This document shows, one piece after another, positions 9,006 to 15,954 of a DNA stretch of 64,000 bases (position 1 is its first letter; each line of letters starts with the position of its first letter). Source of the stretch: Roseivivax sediminis (GTDB lineage: Bacteria; Pseudomonadota; Alphaproteobacteria; Rhodobacterales; Rhodobacteraceae). The notes beneath the pieces were generated by a model. The model did not search any database and was not told where the DNA came from. It was given only the letters and a program-made list of their open reading frames with translations. Both the position numbers and the translations under genes were made by a program. The DNA lies in NCBI RefSeq assembly GCF_900112685.1, contig NZ_FOMS01000010.1, forward strand, positions 124,001-188,000, written 5' to 3'.

Positions 9006-10603
9006 CGCCGCTCCTCCATGGTCACACCCAGTTCCGCCAGCCGGATCGGCAGCCATGCCCCGTGCAGATGCCGCAGCCGCACCGCGTCCCGCACCTTGCC
9101 GCGCCGCAGATCGCGCGCCAGCCGCCACAGATGAAAGCGAAAGAGCGGCGTCACCCGGCCCCGCAGATGCGGCCAGCCCCGTTCCACTTCCGCCAGCACC
9201 GCGCCGACCAGATCGCGCGCCGCCGGCGCCCGCTCCGCCCCGATCCCGGGGTCCGTTATCGCGCCCCAGACCCCGCCCGGTACCGGCGAAAGCGGCGCCA
9301 CCGCCGTCAGCCGGTCGCGCACCGCCGCCCCGGGCGCCTTGTCGCGATCGTCGAAGGCCGCCTCGAAGATCTCCGGGGCGAGAGCCGCGATGATGTCGTG
9401 GTAGAACTGGTATGCGGGCGCCTCCCGCGGCCGCATCGCCACGACGCGGGCCGCCGCCGCGCTGTGATAGATGGCGATCTGCGTCTTGTAGCTCGCCGCC
9501 TGCCCGCCATGGAACCGCGCCCTGTTCACCCGCTGCCAGCGCTCCCACGCCAGGCCGAGATCGCCGCCCCCGAGCCGCGCCAGATGCGCGTCCATCTGCA
9601 CGCGCCAGCGCGCCCGGTCACCGCGCCCGAAATAGCCATAGGCCCGCCCCATGGCGCGCAGCGCCCGCGCCGCGGCCGCGGCCGAATAGCTGCGCTTGAA
9701 CCCGGTGCTGGCATGCCCGCTGAAATGCAGATCGCACGGGTGCATCGCGTCGCCGGGTATGCGCAGCGGCGAATAGGCCCCCGCCGACGTGGTTTGCCAG
9801 GACGCAAGCGCCTCCTCGGGCGAAAGCGCCCGAGACGGCCGCGGCGGAATGTGGTTGAGCGGCAGTCCCGCCCGCGCCGCCACCGCTTCGGCAATCTCCA
9901 GATCGCCGGCATGGCGCGCATCGGTGAGCGAGCGGATCGCGGCGCGGTCCGGCAGGCCGGCATGTCGCAACAGCCAGACGTGAAAGGCCGTCACGGCCCG
10001 GCTGTCGATTCCGCCCGACAGGTGAAAGTAAAGCGTGAAGCGCGGATCGCCCTGCAACGTCGCGATCCGCCCGAGCCAGAGCTCAAGAAAACCGTGCAGC
10101 GCCTCGGCGTAATCGCCCTCCCCCGGCAGCTCCGGAGGCACCACCCGCAGCCCGCCCGCGTCGATCTCGATCCGCGCGCCGGCGTCGAGGCAGGCGATCT
10201 CGCGCACCGCCGTCCGGTCCGTCGTAAGCTGCTGGAAGACCTGCTTGCGCGACAGGAAGGCGCCGGTCTGGGCGATGTCCTCGGTGAGCGCGACACCGCG
10301 GGCCCGCAGATGCGCGACGAGGTCGATGAAGCTCTCCGACACCGCCCAGGCCGTGCCCTCGGCCCAATAGAACAGGTGGCGGTACCCGATCACGTCCGCG
10401 CCGATCCCGATCCGCGCGCCCTCTCGGCGCGTCAGCACGTGGCGCCCGTCGGCGCACCAGGCAAGCTGCCGCCCGGTGGCCTCGAACGCCGCGAGCCCGG
10501 CATCGCCGATCACGAAATCGGTTCCGTCCCAGGCGAACCCGTCAAGATGCGCGCCCTCGGGCGGCGGATTGCGATCGTCGATCAGGAAAGGTGTCACATC
10601 CAC
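9002..10603 (-). CDS. Asparagine-synthase-like (PP-loop AMP-forming) protein
   Basis: A protein of about 533 residues with the ATP-pyrophosphatase loop HLSGGIDSRA at residues 194-203, as in the synthetase half of AsnB and beta-lactam synthetase. There is no Cys2 glutaminase nucleophile, although a divergent N-terminal region of about 180 residues is present. It may form an amide or another acyl bond via adenylation, but the substrate cannot be told. No in-frame ATG fits; GTG at 10603 or 10597 each has GGAG seven bases upstream, so the true start is uncertain by two codons. It is coupled by an ATGA overlap to the ABM-fold gene. Such non-glutaminase AsnB-like genes occur in peptide or glycan modification loci, but no precursor gene is visible nearby. 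Confidence 0.75.
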   Translation of the reverse strand: MDVTPFLIDDRNPPPEGAHLDGFAWDGTDFVIGDAGLAAFEATGRQLAWCADGRHVLTRREGARIGIGADVIGYRHLFYWAEGTAWAVSESFIDLVAHLRARGVALTEDIAQTGAFLSRKQVFQQLTTDRTAVREIACLDAGARIEIDAGGLRVVPPELPGEGDYAEALHGFLELWLGRIATLQGDPRFTLYFHLSGGIDSRAVTAFHVWLLRHAGLPDRAAIRSLTDARHAGDLEIAEAVAARAGLPLNHIPPRPSRALSPEEALASWQTTSAGAYSPLRIPGDAMHPCDLHFSGHASTGFKRSYSAAAAARALRAMGRAYGYFGRGDRARWRVQMDAHLARLGGGDLGLAWERWQRVNRARFHGGQAASYKTQIAIYHSAAAARVVAMRPREAPAYQFYHDIIAALAPEIFEAAFDDRDKAPGAAVRDRLTAVAPLSPVPGGVWGAITDPGIGAERAPAARDLVGAVLAEVERGWPHLRGRVTPLFRFHLWRLARDLRRGKVRDAVRLRHLHGAWLPIRLAELGVTMEERR

Positions 10604-10714
10604 GCTCCGGCTCCGAGCAATGCAGCTAGCACGCGCCGCGCTTTCGGAAAAGCGTGCCCGGCACGCCCCCCTCTTCTCCGCCCGTGTGTCCCACGCCGCC
10701 AGCTTCGCCGTCCC

Positions 10715-10763
10715 TTCATCTGCCCGCAAATATCCCGGGGAGCGCGAGGGGCTGGCCCCTCGC
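10715..10763 (-). repeat. Dispersed 3'-end repeat, copy A1
   Basis: A 49-base element identical to 22795-22843. Read on the minus strand it is a GC hairpin (8-bp stem, 10763-10756 with 10751-10744) followed by the box GGGATATTTGCGGGCAGATG. It sits 50 bases past the dnaE2 stop, in the same orientation as that gene. Other copies of the superfamily are at 14753, 15869, 22795, 27957, 41568 and 41633. Confidence 0.85.
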
Positions 10764-10812
10764 TCCGCCTCCTCCGCCGCCGCTGCCGGCACCCCTGCGC
10801 GCCCCGGCGCCC

Positions 10813-13812
10813 TCACGCCGACCCCGGCGTCAGGATATGCCGCAGAAGCGCCACCGGATGGCGCCGCAGCGTCAGGCGCATGGCGACGTAATCCTCCACG
10901 ATCTCCTCGCCCTCGGTCATCTCCGGCAGATGCGCGGCCGGCTCGCGCACGCCCTCGCCCTCCATGTCGCCGGCAAAGAGCGGCAGCGGCCGGTCACCGG
11001 CCAGCGCCCGCGCCTCCCACAGCGCCTCGCGGCGCGTCAGGCCCAGGGGCGCGAAGACGTCCGCCTCGGCCAGCCGCGCCAGCACGTGCGGGCCGAGCCC
11101 CGCGCGCCGCCAGACGTCGCGGACCGAGCGGTAGCCGTTGCCGCGCGCGGCGGCGAGCCAGGCGGCGTCCTCCTCGCGCACGCCCTTGATCTGCCGCAGC
11201 CCGAGCCGGAGCGCGAGCCCGCCGCGCCCGTCCGGCTCCAGCACGTTGTCCCAGTAACTCGCCTCGATCGACACGGGGCGCACCTCCACCCCGTGCTCGC
11301 GCGCGTCGCGGACGATCTGCGCCGGCGCGTAGAACCCCATGGGCTGCGCATTGAGAAGCGCGCAGGCGAAGACCGCCGGATGGTGGCACTTGATCCAGGC
11401 GCTCGCATAGACCAGCAGCGCGAAGCTCGCCGCGTGGCTTTCGGGAAAGCCGTAGGAGCCGAAGCCCTCGATCTGGCTGAAACACCGCTCCGCGAACTCC
11501 GCGTCATAGCCGTTGCGCGCCATGCCGCGCAGGAAGCGCGACCGGAAATCGGTGATGTTGCCGCGCTTCTTGAACGTCGCCAGCGCCCGGCGCAGCCGGT
11601 CGGCCTCGTCGGGGGTGAAGCCCGCGCCGATGATGGCGATCTGCATCGCCTGCTCCTGGAACAGCGGCACCCCCAGCGTCTTGCCGAGCACCTGGCCGAG
11701 TTCGTCGGAGGGAAACGACACCTCCTCCTCGCCGTTGCGGCGGCGGATATAGGGGTGGACCATGTCGCCCTGGATCGGGCCGGGGCGGATGATCGCCACC
11801 TCGATCACGAGGTCGTAGAAGTTGCGCGGTCGCATCCTGGGCAGGAAGTTCATCTGCGCCCGGCTCTCCACCTGGAACACCCCGACGCTGTCGGCCCGAC
11901 AGAGCATGTCGTAGACTTTCGGATCCTCCTGCGGCAGCGCGGCGAGGTCGTGGTCCTGCCCGTGATGCATCTTCAGAAGGTCGAAGGCCTTGCGGATGCA
12001 GGTCAGCATGCCGAGCGACAGCACGTCGACCTTGAGGATGCCCAGCGCCTCAATGTCGTCCTTGTCCCAGCAGATGACGGTGCGGTCCTCCATCGCCGCG
12101 TTCTCGATCGGCACCAGCTCGTCGAGCCGCCCCTCGGTCACCACGAAGCCGCCGACATGCTGCGACAGGTGCCGCGGGAAGCCGACGATCTCGTGGATGA
12201 GCTCCATGGTCAGCTTCAGCCGCCGATCCTCGGGGTCGAGGCCGATCTCGCGCATCCGCTGATCCTCCAGCCCGTTGGTGGAGAAAAAGCCCCAGAGCTG
12301 CGAGGAAAGTGCGCCGATCGTGTCCTTCGACAGGCCCATCGCCGCGCCGACCTCGCGGATCGCGCGCTTGCCGCGGTAGTGGATCACGGTGGCGCAGAGC
12401 CCCGCGCGGTGGCGGCCGTAGCGTTCGTAGATGTGCTGGATCACCTCCTCGCGGCGCTCGTGCTCGAAATCGACGTCGATGTCGGGGGGCTCGTCGCGCG
12501 CCTCGGACACGAAGCGCTCGAACACCATGGTGCCGATCTCGGGAGAGACGGAGGTGACCCCCATGCAATAGCAGACCACCGAATTCGCCGCCGACCCGCG
12601 CCCCTGGCAGAGGATGCCGCGCTCGCGCGCGAAGGCGACGATGTCGCGCACGGTCAGGAAATAGGGCTCGTAGTTCAGTTTCGCGATGAGCTGCAATTCA
12701 TGCTCGAGCATCGCGCGCACCTTCGCAGGCGCGCCGCCCGGATAGCGCCAGTCGAGGCCTTCGCGCGCGAGCCGCGCGAGGCGCTGGCGCGGGCTTTCGC
12801 CGTCCGCGATCTCCGAGGGGTATTCGTAGCGCAGCGAGGCGATGTCGAAGCTGCAGCGCGCGGCGAGCGCGGCGGCGCGGTCCAGCGCACCTTCGTGCCG
12901 CCCGAGCAGGCGGCGCATCTCGGACGGCCCGCGCAGACGCTGTTCGCCGTTCGCCAGCGCCGCGCGGCCAAGCTCGTCGACACGCAGGCCGAGCCGGATC
13001 GCGGTCAGCACGTCGGCCAGCTTGCGCCGGCGGCCGTGATGCAGGATCGGCCGGGCGGTGGCGATCGTGGGCAGGCCGAGCGCTGCCGCAAGCCGGGCGA
13101 GCCGGTCGAAGCGGACGGAATCGGCGCCGTCATAGACCGGCGCGAGCGCGAGATGCATCTGCCCGCCGAAGCGCTGCGCAAGCCGCCGCGCCAGGGGACG
13201 CCATACGCCGGCGGAAAGCGGCCCGGCCCCTCCCGGTCCGGGCGGGCCGCCGGACAGCGCCGCACCGGCCTGCCGCGCATCGCCGGGACCGCGATCCTCC
13301 GATGCGGTGCGCCCGGCGCCCGCCGGCAGGTCCGGCGGGGCGTGCAGGATCAGCTCCATCCCCTCCATCCCCTCCAGAAGATCCTCGAGACGCAGATCGC
13401 ACGCCCCCTTCGCCGCACGCCGCCGCCCCACCGTCAGCAGCCGGCAGAGCCGCCCCCAGCCGGCGCGCGTCGCGGCCAGAACGGTGATCTCCAGCCCCTC
13501 GGTCAGGACCAGCCGGGCGGCCGGGACGAGCCGCGGCACGGTGCGGATCGACAAGGACGGCGGCGCCGGGATGTGCGCGGGGCGTGGCGGGCCGATTGGC
13601 CCATCCTCGGCCTCGGCCGCCGCACGGGCCGCGACGATGCGGGCGATCTCCTTCAGGCGCTGATGGGCGCGCACGATGCCGGCGACGGAGTTCGCGTCCG
13701 CAATGGCGATCGCCTCCAGCCCCTCGAACGCGGCGCGCTCGGCGTAGTCCTCGGGATGCGAGGCGCCGGTGAGGAAGGTGAAGTTCGAGGTGATCGAAAG
13801 CTCGACGGTCAT
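10813..13812 (-). CDS. dnaE2: Error-prone DNA polymerase DnaE2/ImuC, C-terminally short
   Basis: DnaE2 is the catalytic polymerase of the alphaproteobacterial SOS mutasome, working with ImuA and ImuB in translesion synthesis. The 999-residue product has an N-terminal PHP domain (SNFTFLTGASHPED), the palm with DIDVDFEHERREEVIQ (catalytic Asp445 and Asp447) and a third acidic site in ILKVDVLSLG. The QEQAMQIAIIGAGF motif and the helix-hairpin-helix region (GFPESHAASFALLVYAS) follow. It stops at LLRHILTPGSA, where family members continue for roughly 90 to 100 residues with an OB-fold domain; none is found downstream in any frame. A proline/glycine-rich linker lies at residues 160-200. The start at 13812 matches the family N-terminus and lies 33 bases from an SOS box. 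No imuA or imuB is adjacent. Confidence 0.93.
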   Translation of the reverse strand: MTVELSITSNFTFLTGASHPEDYAERAAFEGLEAIAIADANSVAGIVRAHQRLKEIARIVAARAAAEAEDGPIGPPRPAHIPAPPSLSIRTVPRLVPAARLVLTEGLEITVLAATRAGWGRLCRLLTVGRRRAAKGACDLRLEDLLEGMEGMELILHAPPDLPAGAGRTASEDRGPGDARQAGAALSGGPPGPGGAGPLSAGVWRPLARRLAQRFGGQMHLALAPVYDGADSVRFDRLARLAAALGLPTIATARPILHHGRRRKLADVLTAIRLGLRVDELGRAALANGEQRLRGPSEMRRLLGRHEGALDRAAALAARCSFDIASLRYEYPSEIADGESPRQRLARLAREGLDWRYPGGAPAKVRAMLEHELQLIAKLNYEPYFLTVRDIVAFARERGILCQGRGSAANSVVCYCMGVTSVSPEIGTMVFERFVSEARDEPPDIDVDFEHERREEVIQHIYERYGRHRAGLCATVIHYRGKRAIREVGAAMGLSKDTIGALSSQLWGFFSTNGLEDQRMREIGLDPEDRRLKLTMELIHEIVGFPRHLSQHVGGFVVTEGRLDELVPIENAAMEDRTVICWDKDDIEALGILKVDVLSLGMLTCIRKAFDLLKMHHGQDHDLAALPQEDPKVYDMLCRADSVGVFQVESRAQMNFLPRMRPRNFYDLVIEVAIIRPGPIQGDMVHPYIRRRNGEEEVSFPSDELGQVLGKTLGVPLFQEQAMQIAIIGAGFTPDEADRLRRALATFKKRGNITDFRSRFLRGMARNGYDAEFAERCFSQIEGFGSYGFPESHAASFALLVYASAWIKCHHPAVFACALLNAQPMGFYAPAQIVRDAREHGVEVRPVSIEASYWDNVLEPDGRGGLALRLGLRQIKGVREEDAAWLAAARGNGYRSVRDVWRRAGLGPHVLARLAEADVFAPLGLTRREALWEARALAGDRPLPLFAGDMEGEGVREPAAHLPEMTEGEEIVEDYVAMRLTLRRHPVALLRHILTPGSA

Positions 13813-13844
13813 GCGCTCCCCGAGTCGCCTTGGGATCGCAGTAT

Positions 13845-13859
13845 GTTCCATTTTTGTTC
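13845..13859. promoter_or_regulatory. LexA (SOS) box of dnaE2
   Basis: The 15 bases read GTTC-N7-GTTC, exactly the direct-repeat operator bound by LexA in Rhodobacter and other alphaproteobacteria. It lies 33 bases before the dnaE2 start codon, where repressor would block transcription. DNA damage induction of dnaE2 is the expected consequence. Confidence 0.85.
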
Positions 13860-14008
13860 TCATTTTGAGTCCCGATCCGGTACAGACGCCGGGACGCAGC
13901 GCCGCAGGCCGCGCGGGTCTTGACCCCGGACGCGCCAGCGGCGATTCACATTCCAAATGCGCCGCGGGCCGGCGGGCGCGGCGCAACAGACAAAAACGGA
14001 ACGCCACG

Positions 14009-14701
14009 ATGACGGATAACGAACAGCCGCCGGTCCGCCGCGGGGTGGTCTACGTCGCCTGGGGGCGTGAGCATGTCGAGGCGGCGCGGCGCTCCGCAGC
14101 GAGCGTGAAACGCTGGAACCCGGGGCTCGCCACGGCGCTCTGGTGCCATGCCGGCGACGACACCACGGGCTTCGACCTCAGCTACACCATCCCCGAGGGG
14201 CTGAAGCGGCCCAAGGTGAACCTGCTGGGGCAGACGCCCTTCACGGAGACGCTTTTTCTCGACAACGACACGCTGGTGCGCGGCGACCTTGGATCGCTGT
14301 TCGAGCTTTTGCAGAAATACGACATGGCCGGCGCGCATGTGGCTTTGTGGCATCGCGGGCGCCACAAGAAGCCGATCCGCCACGACCTGCCGGACGCCTT
14401 TCCCGAGATCAACACGGGCGTTTTGCTCTACCGACGCAGCCAGCCGGCGCTCGATCTCTTCGACGCCTGGGCGCTGCGCTTTGCCGAAGGCAAGTACGGG
14501 ATCGACCAGCCCTCGTTCCGCGAGGTGCTGTGGGAAAGCGACATCGCCTTCTACGTGCTGCCGCCGCAATTCAACAAGCGGGTCTTCGAGGCGTCCGAGC
14601 TGATCTGGTCGGACCAGCCGCGCGCGCGCATCCTGCACCTGGAGCTCCTGCGGCCGCAGAAGAACCCGGTGATGCGCTGGCTGTCGAACCGCGTGCGCTG
14701 A
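14009..14701 (+). CDS. Glycosyltransferase-like protein (GT-A fold, DXD motif)
   Basis: A 230-residue protein with a nucleotide-diphospho-sugar transferase look: an N-terminal beta strand (GVVYVAWG), then LFLDNDTLVRGDL at residues 82-94 with the metal-binding D85-N-D87 triad. EINTGVLLYRR and a late HLELL histidine follow, as in GT8-like enzymes. The sugar donor and acceptor are unknown. The ATG at 14009 is the first plausible start; the frame further upstream overlaps the dnaE2 control region. It stands alone between dnaE2 (divergent) and deoC. Confidence 0.75.
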   Translation: MTDNEQPPVRRGVVYVAWGREHVEAARRSAASVKRWNPGLATALWCHAGDDTTGFDLSYTIPEGLKRPKVNLLGQTPFTETLFLDNDTLVRGDLGSLFELLQKYDMAGAHVALWHRGRHKKPIRHDLPDAFPEINTGVLLYRRSQPALDLFDAWALRFAEGKYGIDQPSFREVLWESDIAFYVLPPQFNKRVFEASELIWSDQPRARILHLELLRPQKNPVMRWLSNRVR

Positions 14702-14752
14702 GAGCAGCTCCTCCCGCCCTTGCGGGCGCTCCTCGCCCCGCGCCGCGCCCCC

Positions 14753-14786
14753 GGCTTCTTTGGGCCCCAAATACTCCCGCCGGAGG
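14753..14786 (-). repeat. Dispersed repeat, copy B1
   Basis: The plus strand carries GGCTTCTTTGGGC followed by CCCAAATACTCCC and a short GC-rich part, the B form of the repeat superfamily. Unlike the other copies it is not in 3' orientation to its left neighbour: it points leftward between two plus-strand genes. Confidence 0.75.
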
Positions 14787-14894
14787 CGTCCCGCCGCCGC
14801 CGCCCGCGTGCCCGCCGGGCCCGGCGCCGCAGCGGCACCGCTTGCCCCGCCCTGCCCAGCGTGAGACGCTTTGCCCGAGATGCCGGAGACCGAG

Positions 14895-15863
14895 ATGCAG
14901 CACACCGCCCCCCAGACCCTCGAGACGCGCAATCCGGGGACCGCGCTCAACCTCGACCGGGTGATGCGGGCCGCGGCCAACCGCTCCGCGATCGAGCGGC
15001 GGGCGGCGAGCCTGCCGGGGCGGCGGTCGGTGAAGAAGGCGCACCAGGCGGCCTGGCTGGCGCGCGCGGTCTCCTGCATCGACCTGACCACGCTTGCGGG
15101 TGACGACACGGCCGGCCGCGTCGCGCGGCTTTGCGGCAAGGCGCGCCAGCCGGTGCGCGCCGATCTCTTGGAGGCGATCGGGCTGCCGGACCTGACCGTG
15201 GGCGCGGTCTGCGTCTATCACGACATGGTGGCGCCCGCGGCCTCAGCGCTGAGGGGTTCGGGGATCCCGGTCGCGGCGGTCTCCACCGGCTTTCCGGCCG
15301 GGCTCTCGCCCTTCCACCTGCGCGTTGCGGAGATCGGCGAGAGCGTCGCCGCCGGCGCCTCCGAGATCGACATCGTGATCTCGCGCCGGCACGTGCTGAC
15401 CGGCGACTGGCAGGCGCTCTACGACGAGATGCGCGCCTTTCGCGCCGCCTGCGGCGAGGCGCATGTGAAGGCGATCCTCGCGACCGGCGAGCTTGGCACG
15501 CTGCGCAACGTCGCGCGGGCCTCGCTCGTGTGCATGATGGCCGGCGCCGACTTCATCAAGACCTCCACCGGCAAGGAGGGCGTGAACGCCACGCTGCCGG
15601 TGAGCCTGGTGATGATGCGGGCGATCCGCGACTACCACGACTGGACCGGCATCCGCGTCGGCTACAAGCCGGCGGGCGGGATTTCCAAGGCCAAGGACGC
15701 GCTGACCTATCTGGCGCTGGTCAAGGAGGAGCTGGGCGACCGCTGGCTGCGGCCCGATCTTTTCCGCTTCGGCGCTTCGTCGCTTCTGGGCGATATCGAG
15801 CGGCAGATCGAACATCACGTGACCGGGGCCTATTCGGCCTCCTGGCGGCACGCGCTGGCGTGA
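14895..15863 (+). CDS. deoC: Deoxyribose-phosphate aldolase
   Basis: DeoC splits 2-deoxyribose 5-phosphate into glyceraldehyde 3-phosphate and acetaldehyde in deoxynucleoside breakdown. With the ATG at 14895, which has GGAG six bases upstream, the protein is 322 residues, the long form. Alternative starts at 14871 (TTG) and 14880 lack such a site. The Schiff-base lysine is Lys222 in GADFIKTSTGKEG and the second conserved lysine is Lys258 in GYKPAGGI. VGAVCVYHDMV and TGFPAG are also typical. The ALDH16 gene follows 91 bases downstream and could oxidise the acetaldehyde product. Confidence 0.97.
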   Translation: MQHTAPQTLETRNPGTALNLDRVMRAAANRSAIERRAASLPGRRSVKKAHQAAWLARAVSCIDLTTLAGDDTAGRVARLCGKARQPVRADLLEAIGLPDLTVGAVCVYHDMVAPAASALRGSGIPVAAVSTGFPAGLSPFHLRVAEIGESVAAGASEIDIVISRRHVLTGDWQALYDEMRAFRAACGEAHVKAILATGELGTLRNVARASLVCMMAGADFIKTSTGKEGVNATLPVSLVMMRAIRDYHDWTGIRVGYKPAGGISKAKDALTYLALVKEELGDRWLRPDLFRFGASSLLGDIERQIEHHVTGAYSASWRHALA

Positions 15864-15868
15864 GCGGG

Positions 15869-15924
15869 CGGCGGAGCGCCGGTGGAGGCGTCGGGATTTT
15901 GAGTATTTGAAGCCCAAAGAAGCC
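15869..15924 (+). repeat. Dispersed 3'-end repeat, copy B2
   Basis: A 5-bp GC hairpin (15869-15881) followed by the box TTGAGTATTTGAAGCCCAAA and GAAGCC (to 15924), starting just after the deoC stop and in deoC orientation. It separates deoC from the ALDH16 gene, so it may end or stabilise a deoC transcript. Confidence 0.7.
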
Positions 15925-15954
15925 AGGGGCGCGCGCGGCGGAGAGCATGGCACG

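Noticed and set aside
13813-14007. Longer dnaE2 start at 14007
   Set aside because: It would place the SOS box inside the coding region, and the added 65 residues have no similarity to the family N-terminus, which starts at 13812.
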